DNA of 64,000 nt from contig NZ_JANKJG010000004.1 of assembly GCF_024733015.1 (NCBI RefSeq), forward strand, positions 186,001 through 250,000, given 5' to 3'. Shown here piece by piece: positions 51,480 to 61,621 of the stretch (position 1 is the first letter of the stretch; each line of letters opens with the position of its first letter). A program made the translations under genes and the position numbers. The notes beneath the pieces are model-generated. The model was given only the letters and a program-made list of their open reading frames with translations. It did no database searches and had not been told where the DNA came from. Source of the stretch: Pseudosulfitobacter koreensis (lineage in GTDB: Bacteria > Pseudomonadota > Alphaproteobacteria > Rhodobacterales > Rhodobacteraceae).

Positions 51480-51725
51480 TCAGATGCCCATCAAGCTCAA
51501 TGCGGCGATGCATACCCGCGTCGCGAATGACAGCACGCTTGCTTCGTTCAACAGGACAATGACCACAGTCCCGACCGAGCACAGGACAAGAACCCCCTCG
51601 TAAAGCAGTTCGTCATAACGCCAGGGCGGATCATCGGCACCATAGCGCAGGATCTGCAAAACAAGACAAACGGCCAAGCCAAGGATAAGTCCAACCACGG
51701 CAGCGATGAAGGCAAGCAGATACAT
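51480..51725 (-). CDS. small two-helix membrane protein
   Basis: 81 residues from ATG 51725, with membrane helices at about 2-24 and 43-63, joined by an acidic loop. Unknown family. A phased decamer repeat lies about 30 bases upstream, where its promoter should be. Confidence 0.55.
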   Translation of the reverse strand: MYLLAFIAAVVGLILGLAVCLVLQILRYGADDPPWRYDELLYEGVLVLCSVGTVVIVLLNEASVLSFATRVCIAALSLMGI

Positions 51726-51756
51726 CGCGTTATTCTGTGCGTCGCCTGAGCGCCAA

Positions 51757-51799
51757 GTCAAGCCAGGTCAAGACTGGTCAAGTCAGGCCAAGCCAGGTC
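51757..51799. repeat. tandem 10-bp repeats (4.3 copies)
   Basis: GTCAAGCCAG, GTCAAGACTG, GTCAAGTCAG, GCCAAGCCAG, GTC in direct succession. On the minus strand most copies contain CTTGAC, a -35-like element, one helical turn apart, upstream of the small gene at 51480. Confidence 0.8.
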
Positions 51800-51882
51800 T
51801 GAAGTCGGCAGGTCGACACCATCACAAAGCCGCCCGTGCCAAGACAGAAACCGATATCGAGGACGAGGTCGAGGCTCATCCT

Positions 51883-52629
51883 CTAGCGCACGGCGGCAAT
51901 CGGTCCCGTGGCGCGCCCGTGAATGAACTGATCGACATAAGGATCGCCCGCCGCGTCCATGTCGGCCACCGGCCCGGTCCACTTGATCACGCCCTCGTGC
52001 AGCATCGCCACATTGTCGGCAATCGCGCGCACCGACGACATGTCATGCGTGATCGTCACCGCCGTCGCACCCATCTCGGTCACGATCTCGCGGATCAGGT
52101 CGTTGATCACCCCCGCCATGATCGGGTCCAGCCCGGTGGTCGGCTCGTCGAAAAAGATGATCTCGGGATCGGCGGCAATGGCGCGGGCCAGCCCCACGCG
52201 CTTTTGCATGCCGCCCGACAGTTCCGCAGGCAGGCGGTCGGCCACATCCTCGGTCAGCCCCACGCGGCGCAGTTTCTCGACGGCAATGGCGCGCGCCTCC
52301 TCGCGGGGCCGCTTCAGCGATCCGCGCAGCAGGCGGAACGCGACGTTCTGCCAGACCGGCAGGCTGTCGAACAGCGCCCCGCCCTGAAACAGCATCCCGA
52401 ACCGCGCCAGGAACGCATCGCGGTCGGCGCGGGTGATGTCGGTGCCATCGACGGTGATCTTGCCGCGGTCCGGCGTGACCAGCCCCAGCACCGCCTTGAT
52501 CGTGATGGATTTTCCGGTGCCCGACCCGCCGATGATCACCATCGACGTGCCCTTGGGCACATGCAGGTCGACACCGCGCAGCACATGGTTGCTGCCAAAG
52601 GATTTGTGGACATCTTCAAGCGTGATCAT
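51883..52629 (-). CDS. mlaF: ABC transporter ATP-binding protein, MlaF type
   Basis: 248 residues. Walker A GGSGTGKS (34-41), signature LSGGMQKRVGLARAI, Walker B IIFFDEPTTGLDPIM. With MlaE it forms the inner-membrane ABC complex for phospholipid transport; the LSGGMQKR form is typical of MlaF. The MlaD-type substrate-binding gene is not next to it here. Overlaps mlaE by four bases. Confidence 0.9.
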   Translation of the reverse strand: MITLEDVHKSFGSNHVLRGVDLHVPKGTSMVIIGGSGTGKSITIKAVLGLVTPDRGKITVDGTDITRADRDAFLARFGMLFQGGALFDSLPVWQNVAFRLLRGSLKRPREEARAIAVEKLRRVGLTEDVADRLPAELSGGMQKRVGLARAIAADPEIIFFDEPTTGLDPIMAGVINDLIREIVTEMGATAVTITHDMSSVRAIADNVAMLHEGVIKWTGPVADMDAAGDPYVDQFIHGRATGPIAAVR

Positions 52630-53399
52630 AGCGAGAAAAACACCCCCGTAAGCACGAAGTTCGCAGCCAGGATCAGGATCGCCGCCGCCTCGACGCTGCC
52701 CTTGGTCGCGCGGCCCACACCTTGGGCGCCCCTCCCTGAATTCATCCCGAAATAGCAGCCCATCAGCGCCGCGATAAAGCCGAAGACGCCGCCCTTGGCC
52801 AGCGACGACACCACGTCGCGCACCTCAAGAAAGTTCATCGTGTTCTTGAGGTAGGCTGCCGGATTGAACCCCAGCGTGCCCGTGGCCACGGCCCAGCCGC
52901 CCGCAATGCCGATCACGTCGCCCACCGCCACCAGCAGCGGCACCACCAGGGTCGCCGCCAGCACGCGCGGCACGGTCAGGTATTTCATCGGATGCGTGGA
53001 CAGGGTCACCAGCGCGTCGATCTGCTCGGTCACCTTCATCGTCGCGATCTCGGCGGCAATCGACGACGTCACCCGCGCCGCGATCATCAGCCCCACCAGT
53101 ACGGGGCCCAGTTCGCGCACCATGCCGATGGCCACGATCTGCGGCACCACGGCCTCGGCGTTGAAGCGCGCGCCACCCGCATAGATCTGCAGCGCCAGCG
53201 CACCGCCGGTGAACACCGCCGTCAGCCCGACGACGGGCAGCGACAGCCACCCGATGTGCAACAGCGCAATCGCCAGCTCGCGGAAATAGAACGGCGGCCG
53301 CACCAGATGGCCGAGGGTCTGCGCCGCATAAAGCGTCACGCGCCCCACAGCGGCCAAAAGGCCCAAGGTCGCGGCCCCGATGGCGGCGAGAAACTTCAT
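52626..53399 (-). CDS. mlaE: MlaE family lipid ABC transporter permease
   Basis: 257 residues, five to six helices. Family segments: [52 protein letters not shown], and [24 protein letters not shown]. Permease of the lipid asymmetry transporter. Overlaps alr by four bases. Confidence 0.92.
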   Translation of the reverse strand: MKFLAAIGAATLGLLAAVGRVTLYAAQTLGHLVRPPFYFRELAIALLHIGWLSLPVVGLTAVFTGGALALQIYAGGARFNAEAVVPQIVAIGMVRELGPVLVGLMIAARVTSSIAAEIATMKVTEQIDALVTLSTHPMKYLTVPRVLAATLVVPLLVAVGDVIGIAGGWAVATGTLGFNPAAYLKNTMNFLEVRDVVSSLAKGGVFGFIAALMGCYFGMNSGRGAQGVGRATKGSVEAAAILILAANFVLTGVFFSL

Positions 53400-54433
53400 T
53401 CGGTGTACCTGCGGGCATAGCGGTGCCCCAGCGCGGTCAGGATTTCATAGCCGATGGTTCCGGCGGCATCTGCCAGATCGTCGACGCTCTGGTGCGGCCC
53501 CAGCAGTTGCAGATGCGCAGGGTCTTCGCCCAATGCGGTCACGTCCACGGTGATCAGGTCCATCGACACCCGGCCCACCACAGGAAGCGCCACGTCGCCC
53601 GCATAGACCTGCGCGCCGCCGCTGCCCATGGCGCGGATCAGCCCGTCGGCATAGCCTGCGGAAACCGTGGCGATCCGCGACGCGTGCGGCGCGGTCCAGC
53701 CGTTGCCATAGCCCACGGGCGCGCCCTGCGCCACGTCGCGCACCTGGATCACGGGCGCGTCCAGCGTCACCACGGCTTCGGCCCCTTCAAAGGGCAGCCC
53801 GCCATAAATCCCGACACCGGGGCGGCACAGATCGAAATGATACTCCTCGCCCAGCAGCAGACCGCCCGTCGCCGCCAGCGAGCGGGCTGCATCGATCCCG
53901 TCGGTCATCTCCTGAAACTGGCGCAACTGGCGCGCGTTCATCTCGTGGTCGGGATCGTCCGAACAGGCCAGATGCGACATGATCAGGGCAGGGCGCTGCG
54001 CCACCGCGATATCGCGCAGCGCGGACCATTCCGACGCCTGCATCCCCAGCCGGTTCATGCCGGTGTTCAACTGCAGGCCAAAGGGCGATCCCGGCAGCGC
54101 CTCGACATGGCGCAGCATCTGGTCGACCGAGTTCAAGAGCGGCGTCAGACGCCCCTCGCGGATGGCCCCGGTGTCGCCGTCCATATGCCCCGAAAACACG
54201 TAGATCACCGGCCCGTGCCCCAGGGCGGCGCGCAAGGTGGCGCCTTCCTCGGCGGTCGCCACGAAAAAGCTGCGGCAGCCCGCACGCGCCAGCACCCGCG
54301 CCACCACGGGCGCACCCAGACCATAGCCATTGGCCTTGACCACCGCCCCGGTCTCGACTTCGGTGCGCGCGTCAAGCGATTGCCAGTTCCGCGCAATCGC
54401 GCCGGTGTCGATGGTCAAGATAGCCGTTGTCAT
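53396..54433 (-). CDS. alr: alanine racemase
   Basis: 345 residues. Makes D-alanine for peptidoglycan. PLP-binding Lys in [12 protein letters not shown], catalytic Tyr in VSAGYADGL, and [13 protein letters not shown]. Slightly short but complete. It heads the alr-mlaE-mlaF group on the minus strand. The 505 bases beyond it hold no gene. Confidence 0.93.
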   Translation of the reverse strand: MTTAILTIDTGAIARNWQSLDARTEVETGAVVKANGYGLGAPVVARVLARAGCRSFFVATAEEGATLRAALGHGPVIYVFSGHMDGDTGAIREGRLTPLLNSVDQMLRHVEALPGSPFGLQLNTGMNRLGMQASEWSALRDIAVAQRPALIMSHLACSDDPDHEMNARQLRQFQEMTDGIDAARSLAATGGLLLGEEYHFDLCRPGVGIYGGLPFEGAEAVVTLDAPVIQVRDVAQGAPVGYGNGWTAPHASRIATVSAGYADGLIRAMGSGGAQVYAGDVALPVVGRVSMDLITVDVTALGEDPAHLQLLGPHQSVDDLADAAGTIGYEILTALGHRYARRYTE

Positions 54434-54938
54434 GCGCGGCGTTGTGGCATGTTTGCGGCCAAGGTCAAGGTGTGACGTCCGCGCGGAGGGCCGGGGGAGG
54501 CGGAAAGGGCGGTGGACGCCGGTGAAATGGACGGCCGCGAAGATCGTGACCTCGCCCCAAAGGGCAGCGCCAGACCGCGGGTGGGCGCACTAACCTCCGT
54601 CCATGCCACTTTATCCCTCAGCCTTGGCGTGCGGATGAAGACAGGCAATACGGTGAGAAAGCGCCCGCCCATGGGGCGGTCGGGCGCTGCCTCTCACACA
54701 TTGCAAAGCAATGTGTTGCCGGCAGGTGTTCGCTTGCGAACACCGAGAGGCCGGCGGTGCTACGCACCTTGATTCCGGGCTTTGGTGGGTGGGGCAGGTG
54801 TGGCGAACGGCACCTTGACCCCTCAGGCAGGCGAAAGAAGACCACCGCATTGATCGCAATTCATCTGGTCTGTGCTAGACTGAGCGAGGGTGCGAAAAGA
54901 GACGCACTGTTCGGGAGGTTTCATTTGGAAACGAAGTC
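54434..54938. other. 505-base gene-free region between alr and the cyclase gene
   Basis: No convincing gene on either strand. It contains the hairpin cluster at 54661-54768, and upstream regions of two divergent genes. The last ~60 bases hold GGGAGG and the leader of the cyclase gene. Confidence 0.6.
54661..54768. repeat. cluster of four small hairpins
   Basis: In order: GCGCCCG/CGGGCGC (54661-54687), ACACATTGC-AAA-GCAATGTGT (54696-54716), GGTGTTCGC-TT-GCGAACACC (54725-54744), and GGTGC-TAC-GCACC (54756-54768). GCCGGC boxes at 54718 and 54750 bracket the third. Stems are perfect, loops are 2-3 bases in the last three. Confidence 0.85.
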
Positions 54939-55934
54939 ATGCGTAACGATCGGCTCCTGGCGGGGCGCGCTGCGATGACGCGGCCGTCGACGGAATTGCT
55001 CGCCGTTTCGCGCCGCTGGATTGATGCAATCCAACACAAGCGCAAAACCGAGATGCGCAACCTGTTGTCGGAACGCCAACACCTGCGGTTTGTCGGCACC
55101 GGCGACGGCGAAATATGGGCGGGTGATGCGGTGCGCGAAGGCATAGGAGAGTTCTTCGGCGTCATCCCACAATTTCTCAAACACGAAGAAACTTTCGCCG
55201 AAGCCTTTGAAAATGGTGACTCCGGATGGGCGTGCCTGGCGCATGCGATTGTTTTTGCCGATCAGCCCGACCGGACGTTTCACGTGCGCAGCACCCTGAT
55301 CTTCGCGCTTGAAGACGGCGTTTGGAAAATCGTGCAGCGCCATGGCTCGGTTCCGCTCCCGAATGTCGATTTCACCGGAATCGAACAAAACGCCATCGCC
55401 GACCTCGTCGCTGCCGCGCGGACAGGGTTTTCGCTGGATCAGCGGGATGGCTTTGCCTCGATCATGTTCACCGACATCGTCAATTCGTCACGCCTTGCGT
55501 CGATGATGGGCGACCGTCTGTGGTCCTCCGAGGTGGCTCGGCACTTTGCCACGCTGCGCAAGATCATCGAAGACGCGGACGGTCAGTTCGTGAAATCGCT
55601 GGGCGACGGAACCATGTCAAGCTTTCCCGAACCCGCTCGGGCGTTGCACGCCGCGCAGGCAATCCTGCACGCGACTGACCAATCCGACGGACCTGCCATC
55701 GCCCTGCGTATTGGTATCCACACCGGCAATATTGTTCAGACAAATGATGATTTTTTCGGGTCTGTCGTAAACAAGGCGGCACGGATTGCAGCCTATGCGG
55801 CTCCGGGCGAGATCCGTGTCTCCGACGCCACGCGCAAAATGATCGGCGATTCGCAGAACTACCGCTTCTCCAAAACGATTTCCGCGCAGTTGCAAGGGTT
55901 TGACGGCGAACACCTCGTTCACCTGCTGGTCTAA
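54939..55934 (+). CDS. class III adenylate/guanylate cyclase with SnoaL-like N-terminal domain
   Basis: 331 residues. About 20-145 looks like a SnoaL/NTF2-type ligand-binding fold (HLRFVGTGDGEIWAGDAV ... TFHVRSTLIFALEDGVWKIVQRHGS). Residues 172-331 are a class III cyclase: FTDIVNSSR with metal Asp179, SLGDGTMSSF with Asp223, and VVNKAARI with Asn278 and Arg282. All catalytic residues seem present. ATG 54939 or 54975. The only plus-strand gene between two minus-strand housekeeping blocks (dnaB and alr), so possibly a later insertion. Confidence 0.87.
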   Translation: MRNDRLLAGRAAMTRPSTELLAVSRRWIDAIQHKRKTEMRNLLSERQHLRFVGTGDGEIWAGDAVREGIGEFFGVIPQFLKHEETFAEAFENGDSGWACLAHAIVFADQPDRTFHVRSTLIFALEDGVWKIVQRHGSVPLPNVDFTGIEQNAIADLVAAARTGFSLDQRDGFASIMFTDIVNSSRLASMMGDRLWSSEVARHFATLRKIIEDADGQFVKSLGDGTMSSFPEPARALHAAQAILHATDQSDGPAIALRIGIHTGNIVQTNDDFFGSVVNKAARIAAYAAPGEIRVSDATRKMIGDSQNYRFSKTISAQLQGFDGEHLVHLLV

Positions 55935-55998
55935 GGAAAAGCTGGAAAAGGTCTGGACATCCTGCGTGCCTCAAAGGCTTCCAGCAAACATCCCCCCC

Positions 55999-57495
<1,497 letters not shown>

Positions 57496-57606
57496 GGCTC
57501 ACCCCGTTTATTGACCCGTCTCGCGCGAGTGTCCCGTCATAGACGGCACCGTGCAGCGCAAGCAATCTGGAAATCCTGTGGATAACCTGGTCTCGGGGAC
57601 AAGCCT

Positions 57607-57650
57607 ACATCATCTGGTGGGCGAATGCAGTGCCCTAAACCAGATGATGT
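57607..57650. repeat. perfect 12-bp inverted repeat between pyrE and dnaB
   Basis: ACATCATCTGGT (57607-57618) and ACCAGATGATGT (57639-57650) with a 20-base loop. It lies 6 bases after the pyrE stop on the minus strand. No T run, so a terminator of the usual type is doubtful. Confidence 0.75.
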
Positions 57651-57656
57651 GAAAAC

Positions 57657-58337
57657 TTATGCCTTTTTATGTGCCTCTTGCCACCCGCGCGGGTCGTTCA
57701 AAAAGGCCTCGACCCCCTCAAGCGTGGCGGCATCAAAGGTGCCTTGCGCCTTGGCTTCGGCCAGCACATCCCACCAGGTGCACAGGTGGTGCAGCGCAAC
57801 CCCATGATCGCCCAAGGTCTTTTCGGTCTCGGGGAAGATGCCATAGTAAAAGATCACCGCCGTGTGCCCGCAGGTGGCCCCGGTCTCGCGAATCGCATCG
57901 ACAAACGACAGCTTGGAGCCGCCGTCTGTGGTCAGATCCTCGACCAGCAGAACCCGCTGGCCGGGCGTCATCACGCCCTCGATGCGGGCGTTGCGGCCAT
58001 AGCCCTTGGGCTTCTTGCGCACATAGGTCATCGGCAGCGCCATCCGCTCGGCCACCAGCGCGCCAAAGGGGATGCCCGCCGTCTCGCCGCCCGCCACATT
58101 GTCGAACGCCTCGAAGCCTGCGTTGCGCATCACGGTGACGGTCAGGAAATCCATCAGCGTGGAGCGGATGCGCGGATAGGAGATCAGCTTGCGGCAATCG
58201 ATATAGGTGGGGCTGGGCAGCCCCGAGGCCAGCGTGAACGGGTCCGTGGCATTCAGATGCACCGCCTCGATCTCAAGCAACATGCGGGCGGTCAGGCGCG
58301 CCATTTCGGCGGCATCGGGATAGCTGGTGGGGATCAT
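57657..58337 (-). CDS. pyrE: orotate phosphoribosyltransferase
   Basis: 226 residues. Joins orotate and PRPP in pyrimidine synthesis. The PRPP loop is [32 protein letters not shown] carries the flexible-loop Lys residues. Normal length. Lies after pyrC, separated by a repeat copy, so the two pyr genes may share a transcript. Confidence 0.94.
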   Translation of the reverse strand: MIPTSYPDAAEMARLTARMLLEIEAVHLNATDPFTLASGLPSPTYIDCRKLISYPRIRSTLMDFLTVTVMRNAGFEAFDNVAGGETAGIPFGALVAERMALPMTYVRKKPKGYGRNARIEGVMTPGQRVLLVEDLTTDGGSKLSFVDAIRETGATCGHTAVIFYYGIFPETEKTLGDHGVALHHLCTWWDVLAEAKAQGTFDAATLEGVEAFLNDPRGWQEAHKKA

Positions 58338-58380
58338 GGCGTGTGTCCTCGGGGGCGGTTGTACGTGTGGAAGCCGTGGA

Positions 58381-58414
58381 AGCCTCCGGCGGGAGTTTAT
58401 CTGGCAAGATGAAG
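58381..58414 (+). repeat. intergenic repeat family, copy 5
   Basis: GCCTCCGGCGGGAGTTTATC then TGGCAAGATGAAG, ending one base before the pyrC stop codon. Short form without the two long GC hairpins. Confidence 0.87.
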
Positions 58415-58415
58415 C

Positions 58416-59450
58416 TCAGGTCACCGACCAATCGAGCGGCCAGCCGGGGTCAAAGACGGTCACGGGTCCGTCCTCGGTGTCGATATGCGGCGGATAGGCG
58501 GGCGCGCTGCGGGTCAGCGTCAGCGTGGTGTCGTTCGCAGGCAAGCCATAGAACGCCGGGCCATTGAGCGACGCGAAGGCTTCGAGCCGGTCCAGCGCGC
58601 CATCCTGCTCGAACACCTGCGCCAGGATCGACATGGTGTTGGGCGCGGTAAAGCAGCCCGCACAGCCGCAAGGCAGCAGCTTGTTGGCATCGGTGTGCGG
58701 CGCGCTGTCGGTGCCCAGAAAAAACCGCGCATCGCCCGAAGTGGCGGCGCGGCGCAGGGCCAGACGGTGCTCTTCGCGCTTGGCGACCGGCAGGCAGTAG
58801 TAATGCGGTTTGATCCCCCCGGCGAGGATGTGGTTGCGGTTGATCACCAGGTGATGCGTGGTGATCGTGGCGCCCAAGCTGTCGTCCTGCGCGCTGGCAT
58901 AGTCCACCGCGTCGGACGTGGTGATATGTTCCATCACCACCCGCAGACCGGGCGTGGCGCGGCGGATCGGGTCCAGCACGCGGTCGATGAACACCGCCTC
59001 GCGGTCGAAGATGTCGATGTCTGCGTCGGTCACCTCGCCGTGCACGCACAGCGGCAGGCCGATCTCGGCCATCTTCTCCAGCACCGGGCGCACGTGGTCG
59101 AAATTGGCCACTCCGGACGCCGAATTGGTGGTCGCCCCCGCAGGGTAAAGCTTGACCGCCGTGATCAGCCCCGCGGCATGGGCCGCAGCCACATCGGCAG
59201 CGTCGGTGTCCTCGGTCAGGTACAGCGTCATCAGCGGCGTGAAATCCATGCCCTCGGGCAGGGCGGCCATGATCCGGTCGCGGTAGGCCTGCGCCTGCGC
59301 GCCTGTCACCACGGGCGGCACCAGGTTGGGCATGATGATCGCACGGGCGAAATGGGCGGCGGTGTGCGGCAACACGGCCCGCATCATCGCGCCATCGCGC
59401 AGGTGCAGGTGCCAGTCGTCGGGGCGGCGGATCGTCAGGGTATCTGTCAT
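58416..59450 (-). CDS. pyrC: dihydroorotase
   Basis: 344 residues, class II dihydroorotase of E. coli type. Metal ligands in [10 protein letters not shown], carboxylated-Lys region [26 protein letters not shown], and GTDSAPH. Cyclises carbamoyl aspartate. Normal length. Confidence 0.95.
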   Translation of the reverse strand: MTDTLTIRRPDDWHLHLRDGAMMRAVLPHTAAHFARAIIMPNLVPPVVTGAQAQAYRDRIMAALPEGMDFTPLMTLYLTEDTDAADVAAAHAAGLITAVKLYPAGATTNSASGVANFDHVRPVLEKMAEIGLPLCVHGEVTDADIDIFDREAVFIDRVLDPIRRATPGLRVVMEHITTSDAVDYASAQDDSLGATITTHHLVINRNHILAGGIKPHYYCLPVAKREEHRLALRRAATSGDARFFLGTDSAPHTDANKLLPCGCAGCFTAPNTMSILAQVFEQDGALDRLEAFASLNGPAFYGLPANDTTLTLTRSAPAYPPHIDTEDGPVTVFDPGWPLDWSVT

Positions 59451-59489
59451 GCCCCTGCCGTTAGCACGCGGTGCCCCAGCGCACCAGCG

Positions 59490-60407
59490 TCAGTTGTCCA
59501 GTTCTTTCAGCTTGCGGGCAAAGCGCGGCGCGGTGATCCGGCCCGTCACGTTGACGCACAGCGCCCGGATCAGCAGCGTGCGCTTGTCGATGTCCAGCGC
59601 CGACAGCACCGCGCGCAGATAGGGCGGATAGTCGCGCCGCGCGCGCCACAGCATCGCAAAGCTGCGGGTGCCGAGCGTGCCCGCCGCCGTCTGTTCCAGC
59701 AGCGGCTGGATCAGGTCCATGTTGATCATGTGGGTCTGTATCGCATCGCCCAGATGGCGCGTGCGCAGCTTTTGCACGTTGCCGCGGGTGAACAGCGCCG
59801 CGTGCATCGCATCCAGCGTCTCGCGCGGGTCGTAGACCACATGCGCCTGTGCGGCGGCGTCCAGCATATCGGGCGCAAAGCCATAGCGGCTGCTGAAATC
59901 GGTGCGGCGCATGTCGACAAAGCGGTCGTCCCAGTCGGTCACCCGCACGTCCAGCGTCGCCTGCGGCTGGATCGCCAGAACCCGCGCCCCCGGTGACGCC
60001 ACCGAATAGGCGGCAGCGGCATAGCCACAAGGCCCGGCACCATAGAACACCACCGTCTCGTAGGCGTCAAAGAACCCGTCGTCGATCAGCCGGTCGAAAT
60101 AGGCATAGACCGCCGGGTCCCGAAACCAGGTGTCGCCGTCCGATCCGATGCACAGATGCGACCAGCCGTGGCGGCGCACCATGTTCCAGCCCATCGGAAT
60201 GGCGTCTTCGGACAGCGCGCGCATGCCCTGCACCGTCTCGAAGGTGACCAGCAGCGTGTCGCCCTGTTCCACATGAGCCGCGAAATGCCGTTTGCCAAGG
60301 TGCTCGAAATGGCCGCGTTCTCCGGCAATCTCGGCCAGCGCGCCTTGCCATTCGTCTTTGCTCAGCCCCGAAAGCGTCGGGTTGAATGTGTCCGCAGCGT
60401 TCTGCAT
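59490..60407 (-). CDS. alpha/beta-hydrolase-like protein without nucleophile serine
   Basis: 305 residues. The segment VVFYGAGPCGYAAAAYSVASPGA aligns in plan with the GSSMGGYAA elbow of alpha/beta hydrolases, but the Ser place is Gly125; Cys127 is two residues on. LAIQPQATLD follows, as FSPQ does in that group. Relatives are, as I recall, sometimes named phosphoadenosine phosphosulfate reductase, which I cannot support. Function unknown; 39 bases before pyrC. Confidence 0.65.
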   Translation of the reverse strand: MQNAADTFNPTLSGLSKDEWQGALAEIAGERGHFEHLGKRHFAAHVEQGDTLLVTFETVQGMRALSEDAIPMGWNMVRRHGWSHLCIGSDGDTWFRDPAVYAYFDRLIDDGFFDAYETVVFYGAGPCGYAAAAYSVASPGARVLAIQPQATLDVRVTDWDDRFVDMRRTDFSSRYGFAPDMLDAAAQAHVVYDPRETLDAMHAALFTRGNVQKLRTRHLGDAIQTHMINMDLIQPLLEQTAAGTLGTRSFAMLWRARRDYPPYLRAVLSALDIDKRTLLIRALCVNVTGRITAPRFARKLKELDN

Positions 60408-60650
60408 TCCGGCTGTCCCTCAATACCTGTGACGCGCGGTTGTCCCGCCCCGCCCTGTCGTGTCCCGTGCTGTCCTGCTCAAGGCTCTAGAGACGCAATA
60501 CGGCGAAATCACGGCGAAACCATGGGGCAGGCGGGCCATTGTTGCGGTTTTGGCACCGACACGCGCCGACACCCCGCATCGCCTTTCGCGCAGCGGACGC
60601 TTGACCTTGCAGACCAGCGGTGCACGATTGTCCCAACAGGGGGAGAGCGC

Positions 60651-61562
60651 ATGATGACCAGACCCATCTCGATCGACGCGGTGCAGCAGATGCTGGGGGC
60701 CCAAGGCTACGTCTGCGACCGCGCGCTGGGCACCGTGGTGTTCCTCGCCCTGTCGCTCGGCCGCCCGCTGTTTCTGGAAGGCGAGGCAGGCGTCGGCAAG
60801 ACCGAGATCGCCAAGGCGCTTGCCGCGGCGCTGGGCCGTCGCCTGATCCGTCTGCAATGCTACGAAGGGCTCGATGCCTCCAGCGCCGTCTACGAATGGA
60901 ACTTTCCCGCCCAGATGATCGCCATCCGCACCGCCGAGGCCGCAGGCACCGCTGACCGTGCCGCCCTCAAGGCCGAGCTGTTCAGCGAGGAATACCTGAT
61001 CGAACGCCCGCTGCTCGATGCGATGCGCCCCGACGAAAATGGCCCGCCCGTGCTGCTGATCGACGAGCTGGACCGCACCGACGAGCCCTTCGAGGCCTAT
61101 CTGCTCGAAGCGCTCAGCGACTTCCAGATCACCATCCCCGAGCTTGGCACGATCAAGGCCCCCGAGCCGCCCATCGTCATCCTGACCTCGAACCGCACCC
61201 GCGAAGTGCACGACGCGCTCAAACGCCGCTGTCTCTACCACTGGGTCGACTACCCCGACTTCGACCGCGAGATGCAGATCCTGACCGCCCGCGCGCCGCA
61301 AGCCGCCGAGAACCTCAGCCGCGAGGTCGTGGCCTTTGTCCAAGCCTTGCGCACCGAGGATCTGTTCAAGAAACCGGGCATCGCCGAAACCATCGACTGG
61401 GCCAAGTGCCTGCTGGCCCTCGACGTGCTGACGCTCTCGCCCGAGGTCATCGCCGACACGCTGGGCGCCGTGCTGAAATACCAGGACGACATCGCCCGGC
61501 TGCACGGCTCCGAAGCCAAACGCCTGCTCGATCAGGCCCGCGCCAGCCTGGAACCCACCTGA
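60651..61562 (+). CDS. MoxR/CoxD-type AAA+ ATPase
   Basis: 303 residues. Walker A GEAGVGKT (44-51), Walker B VLLIDELDRTDE, sensor 1 ILTSNRTREVHDALKRRC. MoxR-type ATPases work with VWA proteins to activate enzymes or insert metals; CoxD does so for CO dehydrogenase. ATG 60651 or 60654 behind GGGGGAG. The VWA partner follows. A longer open frame upstream to 60156 is antisense to the neighbouring gene and is not used. Confidence 0.9.
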   Translation: MMTRPISIDAVQQMLGAQGYVCDRALGTVVFLALSLGRPLFLEGEAGVGKTEIAKALAAALGRRLIRLQCYEGLDASSAVYEWNFPAQMIAIRTAEAAGTADRAALKAELFSEEYLIERPLLDAMRPDENGPPVLLIDELDRTDEPFEAYLLEALSDFQITIPELGTIKAPEPPIVILTSNRTREVHDALKRRCLYHWVDYPDFDREMQILTARAPQAAENLSREVVAFVQALRTEDLFKKPGIAETIDWAKCLLALDVLTLSPEVIADTLGAVLKYQDDIARLHGSEAKRLLDQARASLEPT

Positions 61563-61616
61563 TGCTTCTTCTGGCTAAAAATATCCCGGGGGTCCGGGGG
61601 CCGGCCCCCGGCGGCT
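61563..61616 (-). repeat. intergenic repeat family, copy 8 (variant B end, reverse)
   Basis: Directly after the stop of the ATPase gene: GCTTCTTCTGGCTAAAAATA, then CCCGGGGGTCC and the 18-base palindrome CCGGGGGCCGGCCCCCGG. Same family as 37546, read on the minus strand. Confidence 0.85.
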
Positions 61617-61621
61617 AGACC

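Noticed and set aside
51778..51879. 33-codon frame after mlaF
   Set aside because: Too short, weak start, ends inside a simple repeat; noted only with the repeat.
54434..54938. Short genes in the alr-cyclase gap
   Set aside because: Frames of 60-90 codons cross the hairpins and show no coding signature.
59490..60407. PAPS reductase for the gene next to pyrC
   Set aside because: No P-loop-like PAPS motif or ECGLH catalytic Cys motif is present.
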